Below are positions 46,356 to 59,207 of a stretch of 59,798 nt of DNA, piece by piece. A program made the position numbers and the translations under genes. The stretch spans positions 1 through 59,798 of the forward strand of contig SGPL01000130.1 of NCBI GenBank assembly GCA_004802705.1, written 5' to 3'. The DNA comes from Bondarzewia mesenterica. Taxonomy: Eukaryota > Basidiomycota > Agaricomycetes > Russulales > Bondarzewiaceae. The notes under the pieces were generated by a model, which saw only the letters and a program-made list of their open reading frames with translations, was not told the origin of the DNA and ran no database searches. Each line of letters begins with the position of its first letter. Within the stretch, counting starts at the first letter, position 1.

Positions 46356-48091
46356 ATTATGGGGGAATGAAGACCTCCAGAAAAGCCTTCGAGCACCGGA
46401 TGCCTACATAAGCCTGGAGGAATCCGACAAATGCGGGGCTGAAAGCTCACAACGCTGCTCACAGTCACGCTGGTCGCACCGAATTGCACAGAGAACGAGG
46501 CCTTGAAATTTGGAGTCGCTGCTCATTTCCCGGAAGCCTATCGCAAGTAAAGTTTACGAGCGCTCACCAGACGTTATCTGTATCACAGTCAGTTGAGACT
46601 CGTTCTGATGTTCTGATGAAGTGTCGAGCGTCCAGAATACTTCCGGCCACAACAAGAATACCAGTGAGTAGGTCTGATATGGAACGGAAATCGGTCCATC
46701 ATCCGGGTTGGGGTGCAACATTTGGGCCCGCGCGGGCTGAGTTCTCAGTGTTTTGTTTCTTGCGTTTGCAGGCGGAACAGTCCGTCGTGTTGATGTTACG
46801 AAATCTATCGGAAGAGAGTGAGAGGGCCGTAGCCACAAGGTGATGCAGGTTGCCTGTTAAAGTCTAAAAGAACTTACCGCCGCACAGTAATCAGGCTGAG
46901 GATGGGATCTGAGACAACTTCGAAAGTCTGACTGAGCGCGTACTGAACAGGCAAACCTTGAGTCAGGTCTCAAGGCCGTTCAATCCAGTATCCGAGTCAT
47001 CCTCGCGCGACACGCATTTGACCGCCGCCGCCGCCGAGCGCTCAGCGGCGGCGGCGGTAGTCCTGATGCTTCTACCTGGCTGCGAACTGGCAGTTACTAC
47101 TAGGATACGCACCGAATGCGAGCTTCGCTGACACCTCTAAACGTATAAACGTCGGTGAAGAGAGTCCTCTCCTGCTTACAAACCATCTTTAGGCTCCGAA
47201 GAGTCAGACGGTGTCAGGCGGCTTCTATCTTCCGCTGCACCCGACTTCATTTGATACGCTCTGTCTTGTTCCTCGACACTTTTCACGGTTGTCATCTCAA
47301 TAATTTTTATCGCATTTTGCCGACTCAATGGTAGCCTTGCTGATTTTCAGAGCTGTCGTCACCGATTCTGCATACGATTATCCAGTGATTCCTCTCACGA
47401 AAGGCGGCATTATTGAATACTGCACATGTTCCCTGTGCCTTCATCCTCCGGTATGGGGACTGTACTGACTACTGACAATTGGCAAAGCTGGAACTCGACT
47501 TCGTGGGTATGTCTTTTGGCCACATTTCTCTCCTCATACACAGAACGATTGTCTTCTGTGCGAGGTCTGCAAAGGAGACTAAGTTCCCTTTGTCTTTGAG
47601 ACAGTCAGTACATTTTTCTGAGCCCCGGGCATATCTTGATCATGAAAACCTGTGGAGAGACGGATGCTCGTACATTGATGCCCCCTAGAAGGCAGTGTAT
47701 GGGATACCCCGAACCTGATTGGCTGATAACGATGTCTGATGTATCAGCATAGGTCCCAAGACACCGCGAAATGTTCTCAATATAGCGCTCTATAGCGCTC
47801 CACCGTCTGTAGATATTCGCGAGCGTTACACAGCCGACCGAGATGAGGATCATGATGTCCCGACGCGTGGATCCCAGCGACGCAACTTAAGATGGATCCT
47901 GTGACACGTCCTGTTGGCTATAAACTTGTACGACGGTTTGTCTTGAAGACCTCCAAATCCCATGTCATCGACCAACAGCACCTGCAGTTTACCCGTCGTG
48001 ACCGCGACAGACGTGGCATCCATGTGAGTGCATCCGCGACGATTTCTCTGCGACGTACGTACGCTCAATTGACCCGGGCATCGTACTCAGC
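46356..48091. other. Intergenic region with strong palindrome, no gene
   Basis: 1.7 kb between divergent UbiA and DUF6534 genes. It contains a GC-rich palindrome (47021-47058) and a 10-bp tandem duplication, tatagcgctc twice, at 47781-47800. Short frames only. Confidence 0.4.
47021..47058. repeat. 38-bp GCC/GGC palindrome
   Basis: Five GCC-type triplets, a central gagcgctc, then the mirror run of GGC. Every base pairs with its mirror except 47035/47044. It could extrude a cruciform or form a very stable RNA hairpin. Confidence 0.85.
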
Positions 48092-49683
48092 ATGGCACCT
48101 ATTGTACGTATCGTTAACTTCATGGACGCTATTGGCTATTGTTCCAACTTGTTTTCCTCACACAAGCTTGTGGGCCACTCGTTAAATTGGCTAGGTTTTG
48201 GATCGCTCATAGTGCAGTGCTGTAAGTTTTCCATAGCACATCTTCTGATCCCCCACCTGACCGATATTTCTTACGAAGACGTCTACTATTCCAGTTTTCC
48301 CGACGACAGATTCATGATTCGGCTGCTGGGTACCAAAGCTCCTTGGCATTTTATGAGCTTCGTTCTCACACACTTTGGTTAGTTTATGGTGTCCTCGTCC
48401 TTGAGGTGGTGCAGACTGTGACCACGACCCACCAAACGTGGTGGTATATGGTCACGAACTGGAACAACCCCGCTTCGCTTGTTCTGTTTCCTTGGTCGGC
48501 CATGACAGTTCCGACCATAGACGGCTTGAGTAAGTCGACTCCCGTACGGATGGTGGCCGTGGAGGCACTAACCAGCTTGTTTCCGAAGTTGCCGCCCTTG
48601 TACAGTCATTTTACTCGTGGTTCGTGTCGCGGGGCATGCATTTTTCTTTTCGGCGGTAACTTATCACCTTCACTGTTCAGGCGCATATGGACGCTGAGTA
48701 GATCGAGGACAATGAAGTGCATATCGATCTTGATATTTGTGGTATGTGGGCCCTCAGTGTCGTTCAAGCGCCCATGCTGACGCTGTCACTCAGGTCGCCC
48801 TCATTCAAGGTTTGGTCGCAATGGTCACTGCATCCTACGTAATTTCTCGTCGACGTGGCCTGCCCGCATCAATCGCATCACTAAGATATACTGTCTGTTA
48901 CAGTTCGCCGCTCATTCGTCACGGGGACTCTTAAATAGATTGCACCCGGCGTTCGCGGTGAGAGCTTCCTCACATGCATGGAAGCCGTTCTCGTCTGATT
49001 TGAATATGTTGTCAGACATGGCTGGCCACGAGCCTGGCGGCTGACATCCTGGTCGCTGCCTCTATGCTCTGGATAGTAAGTCACGTTGCCAACTCGCGCT
49101 TGGTCGTCGTCTCAGAAAACTGCCAAAAATTCCAGCTGTATACGGCCAAAGCACACACCATGTGGCCAGAGTCGGAATCTCTGATCGCCAGATTAATCAC
49201 GAATGCGATCGGGACGGGGGCCGCGGTCGCGGTCTGCGGTCTCATTACCTTGATCTTATTTGTAACCTCTCCAGAAAACAGCTTGCAATACCTCTCGGGG
49301 TAAGTATCTTTGTCTGCCTACTGCGCGTCTCGGACTAATATGGCCAAAACAACTCGGCAGAGCGTATCTCCTGGGGAAATTGTGAGTCCAAAATGAAAAG
49401 ATTTTGCATCGTGTTCCTATTCAGAGATTCACCACGCACGAATAGGTATTCCAACAGCGTCATGGTGACTCTGAACGCTCGCAGGAGTAGCCGCGCATTA
49501 CTCTCGACTCGCGGAAGCTCAAATGCGCAAAGTGACTCGTTCCCAATGCGAATTCGTGTAGCTCGTCAAGTCCATACGATGCATGACGGCCTAGACGTGC
49601 CGCCTAGTCGGGTACGGTCTCACGAGCGTTTTGTACATCTTTATCCATTAACAACTAAGTCGTGTCTGTTACCAGACGGATAG
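48092..49683 (+). CDS. DUF6534 multi-pass membrane protein, second copy
   Basis: Joined exons give WLGFGSLIVQC, YVYYSSFPDDRFMIRLL, VYGVLVLEVVQTVTTTHQTW, WYMVTNWNNPASLVLFPW and MTVPTIDGL, followed by RIWTLSRSR, ALIQGLVAMVTASYVISR and ADILVAASMLWI. Then come ESLIARLITNAIGTGAAVAV, CGLITLILFVTSPEN, and AYLLGKL joined to YSNSVMVTLNARRSSR, the family's closing motif. At least seven introns. The N-terminal exon is uncertain, because helix 1 is weakly defined (start at 48092 is my best guess). Of a different subfamily from the copy at 15.8 kb. Function unknown; it lies between the UbiA and P450 genes, so a membrane role in the cluster is possible but not shown. Confidence 0.8.
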
Positions 49684-51022
49684 CAATGAACTTCCCGGGA
49701 GCCAAGAGAAAGGGAGACCTTTTTTCGATTTAGGTGACATGCCGTTGCCCCAATCAAAGGATGTGGATGTGGAGAGACAGGGTCCTGATGTGGTTTAATA
49801 AACAGAGTATTCATATAATCGGATTTCTGCAGAACCGCGCCATCGGTTTCTGTCCGGCGCAAACTGGGATGTCATCAAGGGCGCTAGACAGTGTTATGCT
49901 ATCTCAGCCGGTTTACGGACTCGCTAACCTGATTTGCATTTGTTCTTCATCTTCGTGGGGTACCGGCGACTGAACGGTCTAGTAAAATGGCAAGGCGCAT
50001 ACCCTGAGCAAGATAGGTACATGTAATATCACAGATGTCGAATGGTCATGCTTAGCCTCACAAAAGGGCAGACGGAAGGAGATTCTTGTCATCCCTATTC
50101 ATTCAATAATATCGGTCATAATCTAAGACTCATGTGGAAGTGTTTTCGAGCTTCGCACATTTTTGCTAATATTTGGGTTTTGAGCACTGTGATTGGCTGA
50201 TGACCGAGATTTCTGCAATATATTCGAGGCAGCCAAATTCTTTCACCTGAGTCACAGTCTTTGGCGAGTATTTGGTGGACATACGATGCCCAAATATATG
50301 CCTGTGTCTGCCGTGCTTCGCAACTATCTGTCGTTCATGACATCGACGATATCACCTTGACGGTGATACACAGGTCACAGAAGTTGATCATCGGATCCAG
50401 TATCAGTTCTTGATGCTGCTCTCTTTCCGCATCCACAACTATAGAGCAGCTGCTCATGGCTGCATTCATCATTCATATTGACTGCTGTTCATGGGCGCTG
50501 TTCATGGAGTGGATTCTGGCGCGAACCTACTTGCTGAGCGCTGATCGATGATCCGTGACTATACATAGACAACAACTGTCGAGGACCTTGGCCACCGCCA
50601 GTGATTTCAACCTCTCAGGTGGCTTTCCTTGTGCTCAATTGAAACACTGAAACGATAGACTATGCATTTCAGCGCTTCAGGACTACATAGGATAATGCAA
50701 GCCATATTGTCTCAAAACGTCGATTCTCATTTGGAATGACTTCTTTGCGCAGTCTGACTCTACTTACGGAGATGAATTGATGAACGTCTTTTTGATCCTA
50801 GCCAGGATCAGAAGGCCATCCATGCTCCATGAACTCACGAAGTATTTCTGATGAAAGCTGATGCCCCACTTAAATAGGTGTGAATGGCAGCGGCTCGTGA
50901 TTATGATTCTCGTGTTTAACAGTTTTTTTTTTCCCTATCATTCAGTCTGGACGACCGCGCCTTTACTACAATCTGACCCATCGTGCTACCTTTTTTTTTG
51001 GGCATCCTATCCTCTCGAAGCC
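49684..51022. other. Intergenic, no gene recognised
   Basis: 1.3 kb with only short frames. It should hold the P450 promoter; a ttttttttt tract and an AT-rich cacttaaatag lie 30-160 bp before the start codon. Confidence 0.4.
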
Positions 51023-53161
51023 ATGTTCAGCTCCGGTTCTCAAGTATTCACGACTGCTTTTTGCTTTGTTTTCCTAGGATGGTTTCTCATCCATCGCCGA
51101 GTGACCAACCCCAGTCGTCATAAGCTGCCTCCAGGCCCAAAGCCCCTGCCTCTTGTTGGAAACCTGTTCGATATGCCTAGGAACGAAGAATGGGTGACGT
51201 TCTCTCGATGGAGAGAGTTATATGGTTTGAATCCACTTATCTTCAACCTAGCTCGAATGAATCATGGATTTAATGTGGCTGTTAGGCGACGTCGTGTATG
51301 TCCGTATCATGGGCCGTCCGATCGTCATCCTCACCTCTCTTGAGGCGATCACCGATCTGTTAGAAAAACGGTATAATATTTATTCAGATCGCCCCGTTTT
51401 CCCGCTTGTTGATTTGTATGTCTTACTTACCTCTGAGCTTTCGCTGAGACCAAAATGATGCTGTCGCACAGGATCGGACACCAGTGGAATTTTGGCTTCA
51501 AGCAGTACGGGAAAGAGTGGCTTTCGCTGCGGCGAATCTTCAGCAGCAAGTATAGCACTCAAAATGCGCTGCGTAGTTATCATGACTCGCAGCGTGCGTC
51601 CGTGGCTTGTCTCCTCCAGAATCTTCTCCGGGATCCCTGCAATTTCGTGGACCATATCACTTTGTATGTCAGGAATCTTAATTCTCAGATGTCATTCTTG
51701 CTGAAATTTTACTTTCTGTGGTGCAGACGGTCCAATCAGCTCATCATTGATGTGACATACGGCATCTCGATCACGTCTTCTAAGGATCCTTTGATACAAG
51801 TAGCTGAAGCTGTCATGAGCACCGTGTCAGTAGCTTTGAGCCCAGTTATGTGGATTGTGAACCCTTTTGCCATCTGTGAGTCCGTCGAATCCTGTCCACC
51901 CGATTTTAGCATGCTGATGGCTAGAATATAGCCCAATATCTCACAAGTTTGTTCGGGGGGAACGATGCGATATTTCGCGTTCAAAAATGGCGAACCGATC
52001 TCGAGCAGCTAAGAAATGTCCCATTCAATGAGACCAAAGCCTCTCTGGTTCGTCTGCATTCTCCTGTAGCGTCATAGCGACCTATTGTTTGTTCAGGCGA
52101 GTGGATGTGCCAAACCGTCTTTCACGGCGAGTCTGCTGCAGGAGCTAGGATCAAACTACGACCATGAGAGTGAGCTCATGATACGCGACTGTGCCGCCGT
52201 AGCTTTTGGTGGTAAGTGGTATGGCACATGTCAGAGCTCATCTCACCTGCTCACAAATGAACTCTAGCTGCATCTGAAACCGTGGGTCTTGTTCGGCATG
52301 AGGTCTGCAAAGGCTCACACGAGTAATCTAGACAATAGCGTCTGCAATGAGCTTCCTCCTTGCCATGGCACTGAATCTTCACGTTCAGAAATTTGCTCAA
52401 GAGGAAATCGACAGGGTCATCGGTTCAGACAGACTGCCGGATTACGCAGACAAACCTGATCTCCCTTATATCACAGCAGTGATGAAGGAGACCATTCGCT
52501 TCCATGCGCCGGCACCGAGCGGCAAGTTTCCATCTTGTCGTTGTCCACATCATTCATTGAGAGTGCGGTTTCTGACAGGAGTTCCACATCTCCTGAGACA
52601 GGACGACGAATACAAGGGTTTTCATCTTCCAGCAGGTTCGATTGTCATAGGCAACATCGAGTAGGTTTTTCTGGAGTGCTCCACATTTCTCTCAACTAGC
52701 TTGTTCGCAGAGGACTTTTACATGACCCGTCCATCTATCCTGATCCCTACGAATTCAAACCTGAGCGATATCTTCATTCAGGCGAGGTTGATCCTGCGCG
52801 CATTGCCTTTGGATTCGGCAGGCGGTATGTTCCACAACAAATATTCTGGCTATTACTCTTCGTTTGCGTATATTGATCGGCTGTTTCAAGTGTTTGCCCG
52901 GGTAAATCCCTCGCTGAGGACACCCTCTGGCTCATGGTGGCGCAGTTTCTGGCAGTTTACTCTATTTCTCCTGTTGACGAGAAATCACCACCCCCTATCG
53001 CTTTCATCCCCGGAGCCATCTCGTAAGTACTTTCCGTATTTTTGTCTTTTGGACCATGTTCACGATTATCGCCTTGCAGACGTCCCGTTCCTTTCCCTTG
53101 TGTTATACGTCCTCGTTCCGACTCGGCGAAGAATCTGATAGATACCGCAGGCCATAACTGA
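51023..53161 (+). CDS. Cytochrome P450 monooxygenase
   Basis: Heme monooxygenase anchored in the ER. The N-terminal helix ([15 protein letters not shown]) is followed by the Pro-rich hinge [19 protein letters not shown]. Then come [40 protein letters not shown] and [15 protein letters not shown] (helix C). Across introns the I-helix reads [21 protein letters not shown]-helix: [15 protein letters not shown] (ExxR). The PERF region is [10 protein letters not shown]. The heme loop FGFGRR is joined across an intron to [15 protein letters not shown], so FxxGxRxCxG is complete. End: [16 protein letters not shown]. About 500 residues and a dozen introns, of the type annotated O-methylsterigmatocystin oxidoreductase-like in mushrooms. 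A longer in-frame start at 50861 adds only unlikely sequence. Every essential motif is intact. Confidence 0.92.
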
Positions 53162-55330
53162 ATTGGCGATGTGTACATTGGATAGAAAGAGTATGAGATG
53201 GCACACCTTTTCGTCGCGCCTTATAATTGTGATCTGAGGGAACTGCAATGGTGATGAACTTGTATATAGGGTCACTTAGACATTCGAATGACACACAGCA
53301 GGTCCTTGGCACCACCGTAGCACCGTAAGACTTCGTCGCCAATGAGTCATGATGCCTCATGAGCCCGAGGAAAGCCCAATAACTTACGGCAGGTAGTGCT
53401 TCGGCTGAGACTACAATGTCCCTTCACGCCTCTTCGTTATATAACGTCTCTAGATTGTCTATTCACAGCATCCGCAACGACGTTATCTACTCTCTATGCA
53501 CACTTAATTGTGAACACGGTCTCTCAAATAAACAGAATATGTCAGCACAGATAGTGGGGAACGCATGGGGGAGGTCAAGCGTCGGTGAACTCTCTCACCA
53601 CTCCAAGCATCGGCCGGGGCCTTCAAGCATCAGACCTTCAGGCCCAGGCTTTACTGGCGTCGACTGAAACGGCGAAAGCCTGTACGCAATTAGATGGCAT
53701 CCGTGAATATCGCAAGACTGGAAGGCGAGAAGTGGATGTCAGGAAGTACGTCTCAGTCTTCGGCGTGCATGCGGGAAGAAGCTGCAGTGACAGTGTGCAT
53801 CTTTCTCAGAAATGCAAGCTCTGCGATATCGTTGAGTTCTCCGCGGGAGAAGTTGGAAAATTAATTTAAGGACCAGCACCGCAAATACGATTCTTCAGGA
53901 CGTTCAGCGGGCGGCGGCGTCTTGATGTCTGACCGGCGCATTCGAATCAGTCTCTCCAGAAATTCCATTGCCAAGAATTCGGCCAGCTGTGAGCATGCTA
54001 AAGTGAGGTGCTTGAGTAAGTTCAGTGTTAGATCGGTTTTGAAGCGCTCAATTCTTTGCACTTAATCCGATTCCACATTTCACTTGTTACGGCACGGACC
54101 ACCCAGCCATCAAATGCAATCTATGATGCCGACGAATCACGATGCCGACCAAACGACCCCGCGCGAGCTGCGCTCCATCATCGTGTTCTGCGACACGCTC
54201 CGCCAATTTGACTACGATGTGTCTCTTGTGACCAGCTCGACATTTTTTAAGTTCTGTTAAATTTCTAAGTTGAATGGTTGGCATTTATCACTTCCGTGGA
54301 GCCTAAAGATGTCGATGCAACGGTGCAATTGAGCTCCGAGCACTGCCGAGCTGCCGAGGAGTTCTGGGAACAATCAACCATATCGGGTAATTCAGACATC
54401 TCTGGGCTATGTTGCAAGCAAACTGAAATTTCAGTTATTCGAGGGTCACTTTGCACTTATAAATGTAAAGAAAGGCTGTTTCAAAAATGCTCTATTGACG
54501 CGTGATTGCGGAACTCCTGATTATGCCATAATTCAGGTCCATGCACACGGTTCCAGGGTGACCTTGCTGCAGTACCATTGATTGATCAGTAGTAAGTACC
54601 ACCTCTCACGCAAATTCGCCTTGTCGAGAGCTTCCACTGGATCTGATTTATGATTTATCTGTTGTCACTCATGAAATTTATACCTATAGAATGCATTGTT
54701 ATGACTGTATCCTGCTTTTCGACACGCATTTCTGCCGTTCCTCAGCACAGCTGTCTTTGATGTACATCGCAAATGATACTGAGCCGAGGTGGTAAGTCTC
54801 ATATTATTCTCTGCATCTTGAACAAAAAAAGGACATAGGGGAGACAATTGACTGCGTGCACAGAACAAGAATTGTCTTCTGGAAAGTCAGGCTGCTCAGG
54901 GGCCGGAGATACTCACGAGGGCTTTCGGAGAGAAGGTGAGAGTGCGAAGGGACGAGCGAAATGGACACAGTCGTCCGCATGAGTATGTACTTAGCAGGAT
55001 GAGCTAATGCTTCCGGGATCGCGGGGTCTTCGCAGTGGACGCTCGGGCGCCCCCGTAAACGCGTCCGACCCCATAGAATACATTTGAGGAATCTGTCCAC
55101 GTTATGGTTTGTCCCTTTTACTCACCCTTCTTGATGAATGGCAGGCGCTGAATGCCTCAAAACAGCTGAGCCAGCCCCGTTCCCTGAATAACGACGTGGC
55201 ATGTGCACCCCAATGTCTGGTCGTGCTTTTTTTTATCCACGGTTCGGCGTCAGATTGCCTTAAAACATGAATCATGTTTCACACCGCCCGACGGTTGTGA
55301 TCAGCTTTTTTTTCCTCTCACCCGCATGTT
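53162..55330. other. Intergenic, no gene recognised
   Basis: 2.2 kb between P450 and flavin monooxygenase. Frames at 53416-53869 and 54087-54505 (both strands) show no domains. A pyrimidine-rich run (cttttttttcctctcaccc) precedes the start at 55331. Confidence 0.4.
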
Positions 55331-57640
55331 ATGGGTACCAAATCAGAGTCTCGTGATGCCAGTATCGCGATTATTGGTGCAGGGTAAGGCAGAACCATGC
55401 ACACAGTTGTCGGATGTGCAGTTGACGTGAGCCGTGGATAGAATGGGTGGCATGGCGTTCGCCATCGCTTTGAAGAGGCAGTGGGGTTTTGAAGACTTTG
55501 TCGTGCGTTTCTACCTTCGCAGTACCATTTCAGACTTCACGTAGAAATTTTCCCAGATTTATGAGAGGGCATCAGAGGTCGGAGGGACATGGAGGGTTCG
55601 TTCTTGACCATGCTCTGCACTACTCAAAATTCTGATGAGCCGTGCTCTAGGATAATCAGTATCCGGTTTGTCTACACAATACTTTGGTGGACGCCTTGTC
55701 CCCCATGATGTTCACGCACTCCATCTCCTTATAGGGTTGTGCGTCGGACGTGCCCGTGCACTGGTATTCGTTCTCGACTGACCTGAAACTGAACTGGGAG
55801 CGCCCGTACGGTTTTCGTAGCGACATTCAATCATACCTCGTCGATGTTGCAGCCAAATATTCGCTCCATGCCAAATGTATATTCAACACATCGGTGGTCT
55901 CGGCCGACTGGGACGACTATGCAAAGTATGGCGAATCCTTGTTGAAGATGCAGTGACCAAGGAGAGACGAGAGGTCCACGCGAAAGTTCTAATCTCAGCG
56001 ATCGGTCTGTTCTTTGAGCTCAACATGCCGAAGTTGCAGGGTTTGCGTGAGTTCAAGGGCGAGCTCTTTCATTCTTCCAGGTGGAGGCATGACCTCGATC
56101 TCAGAGGCAAGCGTGTTGCCGTCATTGGGAACGGATGTTCTGCGTATATACAGCATTTTTTTTCATCCTGATTTGATCCCTGACGCCCATGATATAGCAT
56201 ACAGTTCGTACCAATTATTTCCGCCGATTCCACTGTGAAGGTTATGAACTTTGCCCGCACACCCATGTGGTTTGTCCCACGCGTGAGTGTTTACCAGAGC
56301 CTTTGAACTTTCGTTGACAATACGTCTTTTCATTGCCCAGTCAAGCAACGCTAAGTACTCTGCATGTGCCCAATGGGCTTTCAAGAAGCTGCCCTTGATC
56401 GCTCGCCTTTATCGCGCCATAATTATGTTCTCGGTGAGCATAACGGCTGATGCATGCGTAAAGTCTGAGAGGCTCACGGCACCAGTTCGAGATCCGCTTC
56501 ATTGTCTGGCACGGACGCAACTCTTTCTTCAATAAGCTCACGGCAAGAGTATGTTTTACCTATCCTTGGATTTAAAATTATCCGGTATAGTGTTCATCTT
56601 CAAATTCAGTTGATGACGTGGTACATCAAAAGAACGGCTCCCAAGGAATACCATGACAGCCTGATCCCGAGTTATCGTGCGTGGTATTTCTCATCTCTTA
56701 TGATAGACACGTCAACCTCTATCCCTGCGGCTCTAGCTCCTGGTTGCAAGCGTGTGATTGTTGATCATAATTACCTCAATGCTTTGCACCGTCCGAACCT
56801 TACGCTCAGCTGGGATGCGATCGACGGGATCACGCAGACTGGCATTGTTACATCTAAAGGTCTGTCCTCTCCTTACGTTTACTTCAACGTCACTAGAATC
56901 CACGTACAGGGGAAATTCCATTCGACGTTATCATTTGCGCGACGGGCTTCGTAACTGTCAGTACTCATTGCAACGCTGGCCATGCACAAGTTGCAGCAAT
57001 GCCTTGATTGTTCTAGCTGATGCATTTTGATCGCAACAGGACAAGTACCCGATTCCCATTCGTGGAAGGACGGGACAAACTGTTGAGGAATACTGGGCCT
57101 CTCAGGGCTGTCCCACGGCCTACCTCGGGACAACGCTTCCAGGGTTTCCTAATTTTATCATGATAGCAGGTCAGTAGAAACATTCAAGTGAATTCAAACT
57201 GTAACTGACTGTCTTTTTCAGGACCAAATGCAGCTTCAGGGCACGCATCTCTCACGTTTCTTGAGGAAACGCAGGTACATTCATTCCTTCGACTGTCTCC
57301 TGTCCTCCCAAAATCATCGTCCTAATCGCCGTGACTTTTCCCAATTTGCGGCATGCAACAGGTCAAATACGCCCTGAAAGTCATCAAGCCCGTCATCGAC
57401 AACCAGTTCGCCTCTGTAGAGCCTACCGTACACGCATCGGAGTCCTACAATGGCCATATCCAACGCCGCCTCGCCGAGTCCGTCTTCACCCAATGTAGTT
57501 CTTGGTACCGCGTTGGCTCAGGAGGCAAGATATTCAGTATGTGGCCAGGTCCGGTCACTACGTTTTGGTGGTGGACTCGGAAGGTGAGGTGGTCGGATTA
57601 CCTTGTGTCGAGGAACAGAACAGGAGTTCCGGCGAGCTGA
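55331..57640 (+). CDS. Baeyer-Villiger-type flavin-containing monooxygenase
   Basis: FAD- and NADPH-dependent enzyme inserting oxygen next to a ketone (ester or lactone formation) or oxidising heteroatoms. Exons give [20 protein letters not shown] (FAD-binding GxGxxG, split by an intron), [51 protein letters not shown], then the fingerprint [20 protein letters not shown] (FxGxxxHxxxW). [10 protein letters not shown] (NADPH-binding) follows, then [28 protein letters not shown] and [20 protein letters not shown]. The fingerprint has Arg after Trp where the classical form has Pro or Asp. It ends at 57640, about 550 residues, around nine introns. Start chosen because MGTKSESRD leads directly into the first strand. 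Confidence 0.9.
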
Positions 57641-59207
57641 GTAGGGTCTGTGTAGAAGTGAGACAAGTGTGTCATGAGAATTCGCAACGCGCGCGGCTGT
57701 CTGTAGAATACGGCGACTGTGAATGCGTATAACGTCGCGAATCAGTGGAGACCTATGTTGGAGACTGGGTGAACATATTTAGGTTATTCCAAGGTAGACA
57801 GACTTCAACTGCATACTCTTCGGCTCATGGTTTGCTTCGCTCACCTCCCAACCATCCTGATTCAAAGATGTCACTCACCTGGGCTCATCACGATTTGAAT
57901 TCAGACAAGAAAATATGTATGTCACTGGCAGACTTCTCCCATTCCACTTCCATCTCCACTGTCCAGAACTTCTCCTTGAACGTGTGCCTATGACGCAGAT
58001 ACAAATGAGTGATTCGTACGCTTTCGTACATTCTTGAGATTCAAGCTGCAGTCACCAAGTACATACATGATATCGCAGCCGGTCAAAATAAATGATTGCT
58101 TGTTTCCACAATTTTTCATAAGAAAAGAAACTTTCAAAGAGGAAGAGAAACCGGACACGGGTATTCGATGCCACGGTACGACGATGCGTCCGAACGGGCT
58201 CAAGGCGTGTGACTGATAAGATCTAGTATCGTGCAGACACTTTGTGTTGTCAGACGTCTGGCAAACTCATGGAGCATGATGGCTGAGAGAGTTGACGAAT
58301 GCTGTTCTCGTTGGAGGTCAGTTGTCAGCATATTTAAGTTGTCAGAAGAGCATGAACTGAAGACGATTTCGTTCGGCGAGAACGTTGGAGACCCAAAGCC
58401 AAGTGGGAACTCATCGAAGCACGGTGGGATTGAGGGGAACGAAGCTGTACTTTTGAAGAAGATATGACATTGGAGGCGGAACACGATTGAGAGTTATTAG
58501 TCGCACAAGGAGCGAAGGAGAACAGAGGAGAACGCGGAGTGCCGCAATGTGAATTGCGAATTGCTCGAGTTCAAGTTGTCATGACGTGATCTCCGAATCG
58601 TAAGGCGAAGTGCTTCATCCTCTTCTCTTACTCGCCCAGTCTCCCTCGACCCCATCATTGACAACTAGAATTCTTCCTTTCACCATCGGATACCAGGTTG
58701 TTCATTGACAAACTCCCCGATCGAAAAAAAAGCAATTCTGAAACTTCAGACGAGGCGAGATGCGGTTAGAAGCACGAGGGGAGCTAGGATCTGGGATGAG
58801 ATGCACGAGTACGTGGTCAGAGCGCGCACATTGACATACAATAAGGTGAGATATCTATCCCTGAAATTTACTCACCACAATTGTTACGGGACCTGCACGA
58901 GCTTGGGTGAAGGAGAATGCACATTGCTGCTATCAATAAGCGGGTGCAACGCACAGAGCCGCGGAACGTAAAGGCAATCAACTGTCAGTGGGGGGAACAA
59001 AAAGATGAAGAGAACAGAAGGATCAGGTGCGTACTCCTCGCTTAAAATCTCGTCAGTCGCCCCAGCACCACCCCCAACATGCATCTTTTCCCTCATCCTC
59101 CCATCTGCCACCACCATCATCTGCCCTCCACGACTTGTATGCACAGAACTGCTGGCAGCATGCAGTGAGCTTCTGCCATGCACCAATGCTGCTCCCGCTC
59201 TGCTACC
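57641..59207. other. Intergenic, no gene recognised
   Basis: 1.57 kb of short overlapping frames without domains. No RNA gene or repeat identified. Confidence 0.4.

Noticed and set aside
50480..50507. Short repeated gctgttcatgg motif
   Set aside because: Two copies of 11 bp are too little to support a repeat or binding site.
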